NCBI RefSeq assembly: GCF_024623785.1
Contig: NZ_JANKBZ010000032.1
Coordinates: forward strand, 62,001 to 126,000
Length of the DNA: 64,000 nucleotides
Reading direction: 5' to 3'
From: Archangium lipolyticum
GTDB taxonomy: Bacteria; Myxococcota; Myxococcia; Myxococcales; Myxococcaceae
Made by a program: the position numbers and the translations under genes
Notes under the pieces: generated by a model
Database searches by the model: none
What the model was told of the DNA's origin: nothing
Seen by the model: only the letters and a program-made list of their open reading frames with translations
Shown here: positions 17,012 through 25,798 of the stretch, piece after piece
Layout: each line of letters opens with the position of its first letter
Numbering within the stretch: position 1 is the first letter of the stretch

Positions 17012-17953
17012 GTGGCGTTGAGGCGCAAGCACAAGAGGGCGGACCAGCCGCTGACGGTGCTGGTGGTGGAGCCGAGAGCGGGAGACCTGGAGCGGACCCG
17101 GCTGGTGCTGGGGGAAGCGGGCTTCCGGGTGGTGCCGGTGACGCGCTTCGACGCGGCGGGGCCACTGTTCGAGGCCATCCGCCCGGACGCGGTGGTGCTC
17201 GCCGCGCAGCCCCCGGACTTCGCGGCGGTGTCGGTGGCGCGGCGGCTGCGGCAGATGGGCCGGGGCGCGGTTCCCCTGCTGTACCTGGTGGATCCGGAGG
17301 ACACCGAGGCCCACCGCCACTGCCTGGAGAAGGGCCTGTGCGTGGACATGGTGCCGCGCACCGGCTCGGGCGAGGAGCTGGTGCTGCGCCTGCGGGCCCA
17401 ACTGCGGCTGAAGAAGGCCGTGCGGCGGGCGATGCAGCCCGAGGACGCGGGCTCGGCGGCCCTGCATGATCCGCTCACCGGGCTGTACACCCGCACCTTC
17501 CTGCTGGAGCTCATGACGCTGGAGATGCGGCGCACCGAGCGCTTCGGGGGCAGCTTCTCCGTGGTGGCCGGATCGCTCGAGGACTTCCGGAGCCTGCGCA
17601 AGGAGGCGGGACGGAGCGTGGCCGAGCGGCTGCTCGTCTACAGCGCGGTGGTGTTCGGCCAGACGGTGCGCGAGGCGGACGTGGTGGCGCGCGTGGGCGA
17701 GGATGAGTTCGCCGTGCTGCTGCCGGGGACTCCGGCGGAGGGCGTGCCGGACGTGATGGCCCGCGTGAGCGAGCGCTTCTCGCTGGCGCGCCTGCAGGTA
17801 GAGGGAAAGGTGCTGCGCCCATCGCTGGCCCTGGGCGCGGTGAGCTACCCGGACACGATTGGGGCTCCGGCCCAGTTGCTCACCCACGCGTTGCAGGCGT
17901 TGCGCCGGGCACGCGAGGAGCGGCGGGGCGTTGGAGTGGGACTGACGGTTTGA
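17012..17953 (+). CDS. Receiver-like protein with degenerate GGDEF domain
   Basis: About 313 residues from a GTG at 17012 that follows a GGAGGGGAGG ribosome site; an in-frame ATG at 16889 is possible but would add a glycine-rich leader. Residues ~15-130 look like a receiver domain lacking the usual phospho-acceptor (VLVVEPRAG at the N-terminus, VVLAAQPPD where VLLDxxMP is expected). Residues ~150-310 are GGDEF-like (HDPLTGLYTRTFLLELM), but the signature reads RVGEDEF instead of R(L/V)GGDEF and the first metal-binding aspartate is replaced in VVAGSLEDFRSL. Diguanylate cyclase activity is therefore doubtful; a regulatory or binding role is more likely. It lies directly upstream of an NtrC-type regulator. 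Confidence 0.8.
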   Translation: MALRRKHKRADQPLTVLVVEPRAGDLERTRLVLGEAGFRVVPVTRFDAAGPLFEAIRPDAVVLAAQPPDFAAVSVARRLRQMGRGAVPLLYLVDPEDTEAHRHCLEKGLCVDMVPRTGSGEELVLRLRAQLRLKKAVRRAMQPEDAGSAALHDPLTGLYTRTFLLELMTLEMRRTERFGGSFSVVAGSLEDFRSLRKEAGRSVAERLLVYSAVVFGQTVREADVVARVGEDEFAVLLPGTPAEGVPDVMARVSERFSLARLQVEGKVLRPSLALGAVSYPDTIGAPAQLLTHALQALRRAREERRGVGVGLTV

Positions 17954-18017
17954 TGAGGGGCGGACCCGTCGAGGGTAGGCCCTGGGGTGATTCGCGATGG
18001 TGAGGGGAGGCGAGGGG

Positions 18018-19658
18018 ATGGATCGGATCGCGGTGCTGGTGGTGGACGACGAGGAGCAGGTGCGGACGTTCCTCGCCGAGCTGCTGGGCAGCTCGGGGTA
18101 CCAGGTGCGCTGCGCGTCGAATGGGACTCAAGCCCTGGAGATGCTGGCCGGGGGCTCGTTCGACGTGGTGTTGCTGGACGTGATGATGCCGGAGATGAGC
18201 GGTCTGGAGGTGCTGCGGCGCTACCGTTCTTCCGGTGGCAACGCGCCGGTCATCGTGCTCTCCGCGCTGTCGGGCGCGGAGGACGCCATGCGTGCCATGA
18301 AGCTGGGCGCCAGCGATTATCTGTCCAAGCCCTTTGGCAACGACGAGCTGGAGGACGCGATGGCGCGTGCGCTGGGCAGCCGCATGCCGGCGCGCCAGCC
18401 CGCGGCGAGCGCACCGGTGGCGGCCCAGTCGGCGGCACTGGTGGACGCGGGTGCGGAGCGGTTGCTCATCTCGCACTCGCCGGCCATGCGCCGGGTGCGG
18501 GCGCTGGTGGAGCGCATCGCGGACACGGACGTGCCGGTGCTGTTGCTGGGTGAGTCCGGCACGGGCAAGGAAGTGATTGCCCGAGAGGTCCACGCGCGCA
18601 GCAACCGGCGCAACCGGCCGTTCATCAAGGTGAACTGCGCGGCGCTGCCGGGCGAGCTGCTGGAGAGCGAGCTCTTCGGCCACGAGCGAGGCGCCTTCAC
18701 GGGCGCGACGGCGGAGAAGCCGGGCAAGTTCGAGCTGGCGGATCAGGGAACGATCTTCCTGGACGAGATCGGCGAGATGGCCATCCGGCTGCAGGCCAAG
18801 CTGTTGCAAGTGCTGCAGGACGAGGAGTTCTTCCGGGTGGGAGGCAAGAAGAGCGTCCGGGTGGACAGCCGGGTGGTGGTGGCGACGAACCGGGACCTGG
18901 AGCGGGAGATCGAGCTGGGCAACTTCCGCGAGGATCTGTTCTACCGCCTGAACGTGGTGGCGATCCGGCTGCCGCCGCTGCGCGAGCGCCCGGAGGACGT
19001 GGTGCCGCTGACGGACCACTTCCTGAAGAAGTACGGGCGGCAGTACATGAGCGGGGTGGCGGAGCTGCCGCCGGAGGTGCTGAGGGCCTTCACGGAGTAC
19101 GAGTGGCCGGGCAACGTGCGCGAGCTGGAGAACATGGTGCGCCGGCTGTGCGTGCTGAAGGATCCGACGCTGGTGCTGGACGAGCTGCGCGCGGGAGGCC
19201 GTGCGCCGGCGAGCGCGCCGTCGTTGCCGACGTCGTACGCGGGAGACGGGGACGTGGAGCCTCCGGCGCCGACGGTGGTGCGGACGCCGGTGACGGTGCC
19301 CGCGGCGGGTGGTGGCACGGCGGTGCAGGTGCTGGAGATGCCGTCGAAGGGGAACGTGCCTCCGGCGGAGGTGCCAGCGAACCAGGTGGTGCCGCCGGTG
19401 GTGCGTTACGCGAACCCGTTCGACGTGCCGCAACCGCCGCCGCCGCCGCCGAGCGTGCCGGAAGGAGAGATGTCGCTGAAGGACATTGGCAAGAGGGCGG
19501 CGATGCTGGCGGAGCGCGAAGCCATCCTGGCGATGCTGCAGCGGACGGCGTGGAACAAGAGGAGGGCGGCGAGCAAGCTGCGAATCAGCTACAAGGCGCT
19601 GCTCTACAAGATCAAGGAGTGCGGCATCGTGGATCCGAGGGCCTCGGCCGAGTTCTGA
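18018..19658 (+). CDS. Sigma-54-dependent response regulator (NtrC family)
   Basis: 546 residues. The receiver domain has DDEEQ at the N-terminus and phospho-acceptor Asp54 in VLLDVMMPEMSG. The AAA+ domain has Walker A GESGTGKE, the sigma-54 contact loop GAFTGA and Walker B TIFLDEIGEM, with RVDSRVVVATNRDL and the ENMVRRL segment. A Pro/Ala-rich linker leads to a Fis-type helix-turn-helix (AAMLAERE..AWNKRRAASKLRISYKALLYKI). It should activate sigma-54 promoters after phosphorylation by a histidine kinase not found next to it. The start is the ATG after GAGGGGAGGCGAGGGG. It is encoded 65 bp after the degenerate GGDEF protein and may share its transcript. Confidence 0.95.
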   Translation: MDRIAVLVVDDEEQVRTFLAELLGSSGYQVRCASNGTQALEMLAGGSFDVVLLDVMMPEMSGLEVLRRYRSSGGNAPVIVLSALSGAEDAMRAMKLGASDYLSKPFGNDELEDAMARALGSRMPARQPAASAPVAAQSAALVDAGAERLLISHSPAMRRVRALVERIADTDVPVLLLGESGTGKEVIAREVHARSNRRNRPFIKVNCAALPGELLESELFGHERGAFTGATAEKPGKFELADQGTIFLDEIGEMAIRLQAKLLQVLQDEEFFRVGGKKSVRVDSRVVVATNRDLEREIELGNFREDLFYRLNVVAIRLPPLRERPEDVVPLTDHFLKKYGRQYMSGVAELPPEVLRAFTEYEWPGNVRELENMVRRLCVLKDPTLVLDELRAGGRAPASAPSLPTSYAGDGDVEPPAPTVVRTPVTVPAAGGGTAVQVLEMPSKGNVPPAEVPANQVVPPVVRYANPFDVPQPPPPPPSVPEGEMSLKDIGKRAAMLAEREAILAMLQRTAWNKRRAASKLRISYKALLYKIKECGIVDPRASAEF

Positions 19659-19705
19659 GCCGGACAAAAGCCCCTATCGGATCAAACGGAGTCAACCAGG
19701 TCAGA

Positions 19706-19740
19706 CCCTCTCCCTCTGGGAGAGGGACGGGGTGAGGGTA
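19706..19740 (+). repeat. 35-bp palindromic intergenic repeat, copy 2
   Basis: Arms CCCTCTCCC / GGGAGAGGG around TCT, then acggggtgagggta. Identical to copy 3 at 35322 over all 35 bases. It lies 47 bp after the sigma-54 regulator stop. Confidence 0.88.
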
Positions 19741-19771
19741 ACCGGCCCCGTGTTCAAACCTGTCCGTCCCA

Positions 19772-19818
19772 GCAAGAGGCCCCGAGTACCGCCCAAGGTA
19801 CCCGGGGCCCTGCTTTTC
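19772..19818 (+). terminator. Rho-independent terminator
   Basis: A 13-bp stem GGCCCCGAGTACC / GGTACCCGGGGCC with one mismatch and a six-base loop, followed by ctgctttt. It lies downstream of the sigma-54 regulator gene and the repeat, and should end that transcript. Confidence 0.8.
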
Positions 19819-19965
19819 AGGGCGCCCCGAACGGCCAGCCCGAATCCTCTCCAAACGAGCAAGCGAGCCTTCAGGACAGGGTCGTCATCCGGAGGGTATC
19901 TGCCCACCTTTCCCGCCGAGTTCCAGGCCCGCAGGGGCGTGGGATGTCTCGCAGGAGGTCTGGCC

Positions 19966-20520
19966 ATGATGGGAAGACTGACGCCGCCAGTATCCGAGCG
20001 CGATCATGTGAGGGGCCCGGCTGAAGCACGCGTGACACTGGTGGAGTACGGGGATTACGAGTGCTCCTACTGCGGCGAGGCCTACGCCATCATCCAGGCG
20101 GTGAGGCAGAGGCTGGGAGGGCAGGTGCGCTTCGTCTTCCGCAACTTCCCGCTGTCCGAGCTGCATCCGCGCGCGCGTCTGGCGGCCTACGCCGCCGAGG
20201 CGGCGGCCCTGCAGGGCCGCTTCTGGGAGATGCACGGCCTGCTCTACGAGAACCAGGAGTCACTCGAGCCCGATGATCTGATCGGCTACGCGGAGCTGCT
20301 GGGGCTGGACGTGGAGCAGTTCGACCGGGACGCGGGAAGCCGCGCGGTGGCGGAGCGCGTGCGTTCCGACTGCCTCGGAGGCGCACGCGGTGGAGTCAGC
20401 GGCACACCGACGTTCTTCATCAACGGCCAGCGATATGAAGGGAACTGGGCCGTGCGCCCCCTCTTCGGGGCCCTGGAAGCGGCCCTCGCGGAGGCCGACT
20501 CCCAGGAACAGTGGCGCTGA
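19966..20520 (+). CDS. Single-domain DsbA-like thioredoxin
   Basis: 184 residues. Start at ATG 19966, behind a GGAGG site; the upstream open frame crosses the terminator and is not coding. The domain matches the DSBA/thioredoxin_4 family: VTLVEYGDYECSYCGEA (active site CSYC), FRNFPLSELHPRA, RFWEMHGLLYENQ and cis-Pro loop GVSGTPTFFINGQRYEG. No signal peptide is seen, so unlike the triple-domain protein at 7743 it is probably cytoplasmic, as in the DsbA-like domains attached to NhaA antiporters. A role in redox or disulfide reduction is likely. Confidence 0.88.
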   Translation: MMGRLTPPVSERDHVRGPAEARVTLVEYGDYECSYCGEAYAIIQAVRQRLGGQVRFVFRNFPLSELHPRARLAAYAAEAAALQGRFWEMHGLLYENQESLEPDDLIGYAELLGLDVEQFDRDAGSRAVAERVRSDCLGGARGGVSGTPTFFINGQRYEGNWAVRPLFGALEAALAEADSQEQWR

Positions 20521-20542
20521 GCGGCGGAGGCTTCGCCGCTCA
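20518..20542 (+). terminator. Hairpin overlapping the stop codon
   Basis: Perfect 9-bp inverted repeat TGAGCGGCG / CGCCGCTCA with a 7-base loop, beginning in the stop codon of the DsbA-like gene. No T-run follows. It lies between convergent genes and may act as a weak or factor-assisted terminator. Confidence 0.5.
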
Positions 20543-20568
20543 GGCCTCATGGTGGAGTGCCCGGTCCT

Positions 20569-22461
20569 CTACTCCGGGAAGTGAATCACGCGACCGTCAT
20601 CACCCACGGCCCAGATGTCGCCCGACGAGTAGATTGCGATATCCCGCAGGGGCTTGTCCGCGGTGTAGGCGGTGGACCACGTGCCGGCGGCACTCAGCCG
20701 ACGGATGGTTCCGTTGGTACTGGCATCAGTGACGTAGATAGTGAAGGAGTCCGGTGCCACCACGCTGGTGAACGGGGCGGTGGTGTTATCCGTTGGTGGG
20801 TTCACTCGCGTCCAGTTTGTGGCTCCGTCCCACTTCACCACCAAGCCCCCATCGCCCACCGCATAGGCGATGTTGGAACTGGCCATCCACACACCACGCA
20901 AGGCGCCGCTGTACCCGTTGGGTGTACTCACCGAGTGATACGTCGCGGTACTTCCGGTGCCAGGATAGCTGGAGATGTACGGTGTCGAAGATCCTCCTGT
21001 GTCTCCCACGGTGAGCAGTTTCGTGGAGTCCAATCCGTGGATGTCGAAGTAGGTTTGGGGGTCCAGGTTGTAGCGCTCCTCCAGCGAGACTCCAGGTGAC
21101 CACACGTACAGCCGCCCCCGGTCGTCCACGACATAGAGCAGGGGAGAGAACCCGGTGAGGCCTTCGAGAGTATTGCCAGAGGAAACGGTGATCTGGTTGG
21201 AGCAATTTTCACCGTCGTGCTCGGCCAGATTTCCTCCACTACCGGCCAAAAACACGTGATTGTTGTTGGGGCTCACCCACGCGGCACGCCAGTTGACGTT
21301 ACCGCAACTCCCATCCAGGCTCTTGAAAGCCGCGCCTGCGGCGGGTCGGATCGCGAGCTTGCCGCCATCACCCGCCATCCAGACCCGTCCGTCAGCGCCG
21401 AGCGCCACGGTTTTCCACTGGCGGCTGTTTCCTGTGAGGGCGGGATCATTGACCACCTTCCACCCCTTGCCCCCGCAGATGTTCTCCTCGTCTCGCTGCT
21501 TATCGCAGTTGTTGTCCCGGTCGTCGCACACCTCGGCCTTGTTGTGCCGATTGTATTTGTCCTGATCATCGCAGTCGTCCGTATTGAGGACGAAGCCCGT
21601 GGGCGGTGTTGTGTCAGGGCACACCTGGGCCGGGGTGCCACGCTCGTCACCCGCGCCGTCGCCGTCTGCATCTGGGTAGTACAGGGTCGGGGTGGGGGCG
21701 TTCTTGCAGAACAGAGCGTTGCGGTTGTCATTGCAAGCGAGCTGCCCGCCCGGACAGGGGACGTCGCACGGATCGCCCTTGGTCTCGAAGCCTTCGTCCA
21801 CCGTGCCATCGCAGTCATCGTCCACTTCGTCGCACCGAGCTTCGGAGACATCGGCACGCGGATAGACTGCGGGGTCCGAATCCTTGCAGTCCTTGGCGTT
21901 CTGCACATAGCGGGTTGTGCCCGAGTCCTCGGGCTTGGTGCAACTCCGCAGCGGTGAGACATCCGGGTCGCCGAAGCCGTCACCGTCCTTGTCGGCGTAC
22001 CACCGGGTTATGGGATCATCGACGTTGAATGTCTTGTCGTCGCAGTCCGTACCGTTGCGGTCGGTGCTGATGTAGCCATCCCCATCCTCATCCGGAGCCT
22101 CCAAAGTGAGGGCGACCTGCTCGATGGCTCCCTTCTTCTGGAGCGTCACTTCGCTCACGTCGCGGGCCACGACGTTCCCCTCGCACGACTTCTCGTGGGC
22201 CGTCGTTGTGATCTCCAGAGTGTGGCTCCAGCTCTCCTGTCGGAACACGGCGAACACCACCTCCCGGGTCTCACGATCGAGCACGGCGAGCTGATCACGC
22301 GTCTCCCGGTCCGTGCCTTCCGCATCTTTGGCGGTCACGGTGATGCAACCGGCATTGAATGTGTAGGAGACCTTCAGCCGGACGGCTGCTTCTTGCGCCT
22401 TTGGTTTGCACCCGACTCCGACGAGAGTCAGAAGCAGGAGAAGCGAGGTGAGTCGACCCAT
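20569..22461 (-). CDS. MopE-like lipoprotein with metal-binding DCDD motifs
   Basis: 630 residues. Signal peptide with lipobox (LVGVGCKP). After an N-terminal beta domain (to about residue 125), residues ~125-320 contain repeated putative metal-binding motifs of the MopE type: EDGDGYISTDRNGTDCDD, NAKDCKDSDPAVYP, VDDDCDGTVDEG, DADGDGAGDE and NTDDCDDQD. The C-terminal half (from WKVVNDPALTG) has beta-propeller-like units such as WMAGDGGKLA, FLAGSGGNLAEH, YAVGDGGLVVKWDG and WAVGDDGRVIHFPE. It is a lipid-anchored, probably surface-exposed calcium/metal-binding protein. Codon use is less GC-rich than in its neighbours, as often in exported repeat proteins. Function unknown. Confidence 0.88.
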   Translation of the reverse strand: MGRLTSLLLLLTLVGVGCKPKAQEAAVRLKVSYTFNAGCITVTAKDAEGTDRETRDQLAVLDRETREVVFAVFRQESWSHTLEITTTAHEKSCEGNVVARDVSEVTLQKKGAIEQVALTLEAPDEDGDGYISTDRNGTDCDDKTFNVDDPITRWYADKDGDGFGDPDVSPLRSCTKPEDSGTTRYVQNAKDCKDSDPAVYPRADVSEARCDEVDDDCDGTVDEGFETKGDPCDVPCPGGQLACNDNRNALFCKNAPTPTLYYPDADGDGAGDERGTPAQVCPDTTPPTGFVLNTDDCDDQDKYNRHNKAEVCDDRDNNCDKQRDEENICGGKGWKVVNDPALTGNSRQWKTVALGADGRVWMAGDGGKLAIRPAAGAAFKSLDGSCGNVNWRAAWVSPNNNHVFLAGSGGNLAEHDGENCSNQITVSSGNTLEGLTGFSPLLYVVDDRGRLYVWSPGVSLEERYNLDPQTYFDIHGLDSTKLLTVGDTGGSSTPYISSYPGTGSTATYHSVSTPNGYSGALRGVWMASSNIAYAVGDGGLVVKWDGATNWTRVNPPTDNTTAPFTSVVAPDSFTIYVTDASTNGTIRRLSAAGTWSTAYTADKPLRDIAIYSSGDIWAVGDDGRVIHFPE

Positions 22462-22475
22462 GATGTTCCTCCCGT

Positions 22476-22499
22476 GGCCCCGCCTTGAACGGCGGGGCC
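22476..22499 (-). terminator. Hairpin downstream of the helicase gene
   Basis: Perfect 9-bp stem GGCCCCGCC / GGCGGGGCC with loop TTGAAC, located between the helicase stop and the start of the MopE-like gene on the same strand. There is no T-run. It could be an intrinsic-like terminator or an RNA-stability element. Confidence 0.5.
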
Positions 22500-22517
22500 G
22501 CGAAGTCGCACCGGGGC

Positions 22518-24248
22518 TCAGCCCCGGTCCCGGCGTACCAGCACCTTCTTACCGCGTAGGGTGGTCTGGCGCAGCGCCGTGATGATCTGCTCGGCCTGTG
22601 ACTCGGGCACTTCGACGAGCGAGTAGTTGTCGCCGATCTCGATGGCCCCGAGCCGCTTGCCCTCCACGCCCGCCTCGCCCGTGATGGCACCCACCAGGTC
22701 CCCGGGACGGAGTCCCGTGCCCCGGCCGGCACCGATGAACAGCCGGGTCATATCGAAGTCCTGCGCCGGACCCGCGCGGCGTTTGGCGCCTCGGGGCTCC
22801 TTCGCACCCGGCCCCCCGGGCCCCGGGCGAGCAGCCGCCCGGGCATTCTTTCCCGGATGCGGGCGCTTCTCCGAGGGAGGGGGCAGTGTGGGGATGTCCT
22901 CTTCCTCCTCCTGCCCGTGGCCCTCCACCTGCGCGTCGTGGAGCAGCTTCACCGAGGCGGCGGCCACATCCACCAGGTCGAACTCGGAGGCGAGGCTCTC
23001 CACCACGGAGCGGTAGGAGTCGAGCTCGCCGGCCACGAGGGCCTCGCGCAGGGAGGCGCGCACCAGCTCGAGCCGGCGGGCGCGCAGGTCCGCCACGGTG
23101 GGCACGGTGGCCACTTCGATCTTCTGGCCCGTGAGCTTCTCGATGTTGCGCAGCAGGCGGTGCTCGCGGGGCTCGGCGAGCGTGATGGCCACGCCCTCGC
23201 GGCCGGCGCGGCCGGTGCGGCCGATGCGGTGGACATAGGCCTCGGGGGCATTGGGCACGTCGTAGTTGACGACGTGGGTCAGCTTCTCGATGTCCAGTCC
23301 GCGCGCGGCCACGTCGGTGGCGACGAGCAGATCCACCGCGTGGGCCTTGAACTGCTTGAGGACGCGGTCGCGCTGGGCCTGGTCCATGCCGCCGTGGAGG
23401 GCCTGGGCGCGCCAGCCCCGGCCGTTGAGGGACACGGTGAGCTCGTCCACCTCGGTGCGGGTGCGGCAGAAGACGATGGCGGCGGTGGGGGCCTCGACGT
23501 CCAGCACGCGCCCGAGCGTGGCGGCCTTGAAGGCGCGCGGGACGATGTAGGCCGTCTGGCGCACGCGGGGCCCGGTGCCGGGCGCCACCTTCTCCTTGGC
23601 GATGCGCACGTGGACGGGATCGCTCAGGTGGCGCTCGGCGATGGAGGCGATGCGCGGGGGCAGGGTGGCGGAGAAGAGGGCCGTCTGGCGCTCCTCGGGG
23701 GTGGCCTCCAGCAGGGACTCCAGGTCCTCGGCGAAGCCCATGTCGAGCATCTCGTCGGCCTCGTCGAGCACCACGGTGCGCACGGAGTCGAGCAGGAGCG
23801 ACTGGCGCTTGAGGTGGTCGAGCGCGCGGCCCGGGGTGGCGACGACGACGTCCACGCCGCGCTTGAGCACGCGCAGCTGCTGGCCCATGGGCTGGCCGCC
23901 GTAGATGGGGAGCACGCTCACGCCGAGCTTCTGGCCGTAGCGGTGGATGGCCTCGGCCACCTGCATGGCGAGCTCGCGGGTGGGGACGAGGACGAGCGCG
24001 GAGGTGGAGAAGGGCTCGCGCTTGCCGGGCTCGAGGCGCTGGAGGAGGGGCAGGGAGAAGGCGGCCGTCTTGCCGGTGCCGGTGGCGGCGATGCCGAGCA
24101 GGTCCTTCCCGGCGAGCAGCGGGGGCAGGGAGGCCCGCTGGATGGGGGTGGGCTCCTCGTACCCGAGCGCGGTGAGCGCCTCGACGAGGGCGGGGAGGAG
24201 GCCCAATTGCTCGAAGGTAGCGGATGTGTCGGTCGTGGGAATGGTCAC
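22518..24248 (-). CDS. DEAD-box ATP-dependent RNA helicase
   Basis: 576 residues, GTG start. Motifs in order: Q-motif (TFEQLGLLPAL...YEEPTPIQ), I ATGTGKT, Ia PTRELAMQ, Ib TPGR, II DEAD, III SAT, IV-V (IVFCRTRTEVDEL, VATDVAARGLDI) and VI HRIGRTGRAGREG. After the helicase core comes a charged linker with poly-Glu (QEEEEDIP) and an Arg/Pro/Gly-rich segment. A C-terminal DbpA/CsdA-type RNA-binding domain follows (MTRLFIGAGRGTGLRPGDLVGAI). This architecture fits DeaD/CsdA-like proteins that remodel rRNA or mRNA, especially in the cold. It is encoded 44 bp after the histidine kinase on the same strand. Confidence 0.95.
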   Translation of the reverse strand: MTIPTTDTSATFEQLGLLPALVEALTALGYEEPTPIQRASLPPLLAGKDLLGIAATGTGKTAAFSLPLLQRLEPGKREPFSTSALVLVPTRELAMQVAEAIHRYGQKLGVSVLPIYGGQPMGQQLRVLKRGVDVVVATPGRALDHLKRQSLLLDSVRTVVLDEADEMLDMGFAEDLESLLEATPEERQTALFSATLPPRIASIAERHLSDPVHVRIAKEKVAPGTGPRVRQTAYIVPRAFKAATLGRVLDVEAPTAAIVFCRTRTEVDELTVSLNGRGWRAQALHGGMDQAQRDRVLKQFKAHAVDLLVATDVAARGLDIEKLTHVVNYDVPNAPEAYVHRIGRTGRAGREGVAITLAEPREHRLLRNIEKLTGQKIEVATVPTVADLRARRLELVRASLREALVAGELDSYRSVVESLASEFDLVDVAAASVKLLHDAQVEGHGQEEEEDIPTLPPPSEKRPHPGKNARAAARPGPGGPGAKEPRGAKRRAGPAQDFDMTRLFIGAGRGTGLRPGDLVGAITGEAGVEGKRLGAIEIGDNYSLVEVPESQAEQIITALRQTTLRGKKVLVRRDRG

Positions 24249-24292
24249 GTTGAACGGGCTTGTACCACCGCGTCCGGCTTCCAGACGAGCAC

Positions 24293-25624
24293 TCAGGCCG
24301 CCGAGGCGGTGACTTCTGTTGCCTGCTGCAGCAAGAGAACGAAGCGGGCGCCGCCCTCGGGCCGGTTCTCAACGTGGAGCGTCCCCCCGGACTGGGTGAC
24401 GTACCCGCGGCACAGGGCGAGTCCCAACCCGGTGCCCTTGCCCGGCGGTTTGGTGGTGAAGAAGGGCTCGAAGAGGCGCGGCAGCACCTCGGGAGGAATC
24501 CCCGGGCCGTTGTCCTCCACCTCCAACCGCACCCCGCCGTCCACCCGCCGGGCCCTCACCACGACACGGGCCGGACGGGGTGGGACCGCTGCCTCCACCG
24601 CGTCCGCCGCGTTCAGCAGCAGGTTCAACAGCACCTGCACCAGGTGACGCTGCCCCAGCTTCACCCTGGGCAGCTCCGGCCCCGCGTCCAGCACCACCTC
24701 GCCCAGGCCGCGCAGGCGCACCGAGGCCAGCCGTCGTGCCTCCTCCATGGCCTCCTTCGGCGAGCCCGCCTCCTCCCTTTCGTGCTCGCTTCCCTCCCGC
24801 GAGAAGCGCCGGAGATCCGTGACGATCTGCTGGATGCGCAGCAGGCCCTGCTCCGTCTCGCTCAGCACCTCGCCGAGCTCCACCGGGTCCGGCGGCGGGT
24901 CCTCACGCCGCAGCTCCTCCTTGAGGTAGCTCAGGTTGGCCTTCACGAAGGCCAGCGGATTGTTCACCTCGTGGGCCACTCCGGCGGCGAGCTGGCCCAC
25001 CATCACCAGCCGCTCCACCTCGGCGCGCTCGCGCTCGGCGTGCAGCCGGAGGCGCTCGCTCCGCGCCAGTTGCTCCAGGGCCGCGAGCCGCTCCTCCTGT
25101 GCCACCCGCTCCGCCTCGCGCAGCCGCCGGTAGGTCTGGCTCCCGAAGGCGCCGATCATCCCGACGAGGCCGAAGGTGACCGCCCGTGGCACGAGGACGC
25201 CGGTGGGCACTTGCGCGAGCAGGTCCAACGCCACCACGGCGCCCACCGACGCTCCGAGGGTCAGCAGCATCGGCAGCAGGGAGTCCGGGGTGAACATCGC
25301 CAGGAGGAGGGGAATGGCGACGAGCAGTGCGAGGTAGGGGCTCGCGGGACCCCCGGTGAAGTGGATGATCGCCGTCACCGACGCCAGGCACACCAGCCCG
25401 GCCATCATGCCCGGGGACCACTCGGGCAGCACCCCCACTCCCAGGCCGATCAGCACGAAGCTCGTGCTCCAGGCGAGCTGCACCAGCGCCAGCCTCGGGT
25501 CGGGTTCGCCGGGCAGCAGGAACTCGTGCACCAGGAAGATCGTCAGGAGCAGCGCCGCGGAGACGAAGCAGCTCCGCCTCTTCACTCGGAGTTGGGCTTG
25601 GCGCGTGGCGTGATCCGCCGTCAT
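24293..25624 (-). CDS. Membrane-bound sensor histidine kinase
   Basis: About 443 residues. I use the ATG at 25624; a GTG one codon upstream is equally possible. Residues ~15-165 hold about six membrane helices (FVSAALLLTIFLVHEFLL, ... VTFGLVGMIGAFG). A coiled linker (AERVAQEERLAALEQLARSERLRLHAERERAEVERL) leads to the HisKA domain with phospho-acceptor His in AAGVAHEVNNPLA. The HATPase domain has N box NLLLNAADAV, G1 DNGPGIP, the F box FEPFFTTKP and G2 GTGLGLAL. An intact kinase, likely sensing a membrane or hydrophobic signal. No response regulator is adjacent. Confidence 0.94.
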   Translation of the reverse strand: MTADHATRQAQLRVKRRSCFVSAALLLTIFLVHEFLLPGEPDPRLALVQLAWSTSFVLIGLGVGVLPEWSPGMMAGLVCLASVTAIIHFTGGPASPYLALLVAIPLLLAMFTPDSLLPMLLTLGASVGAVVALDLLAQVPTGVLVPRAVTFGLVGMIGAFGSQTYRRLREAERVAQEERLAALEQLARSERLRLHAERERAEVERLVMVGQLAAGVAHEVNNPLAFVKANLSYLKEELRREDPPPDPVELGEVLSETEQGLLRIQQIVTDLRRFSREGSEHEREEAGSPKEAMEEARRLASVRLRGLGEVVLDAGPELPRVKLGQRHLVQVLLNLLLNAADAVEAAVPPRPARVVVRARRVDGGVRLEVEDNGPGIPPEVLPRLFEPFFTTKPPGKGTGLGLALCRGYVTQSGGTLHVENRPEGGARFVLLLQQATEVTASAA

Positions 25625-25798
25625 CACGCCAAAAGGCTGCCATGTCGCCCTGAAGCCATGCGTCGAGGGCGGGGACGGTCACGCTTGCGTCATCCGGTTT
25701 ACGACAAAGAAGTCTCAAGCCCTGAGAGCCAATTTCAATGCGCGTGTGAGTCGTTCACCTGGACCCGATATCCGCGCCGGCCCGATAATCGCGAGGGC

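Larger units (their letters stand above)
19659..19965. other. Intergenic region, 307 bp, with repeat and terminator
   Basis: Holds a full copy of the 35-bp palindromic repeat (19706-19740) and a strong hairpin terminator (19772-19818), then about 150 bp that should include the promoter of the next DsbA-like gene. No gene recognised. Confidence 0.7.
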
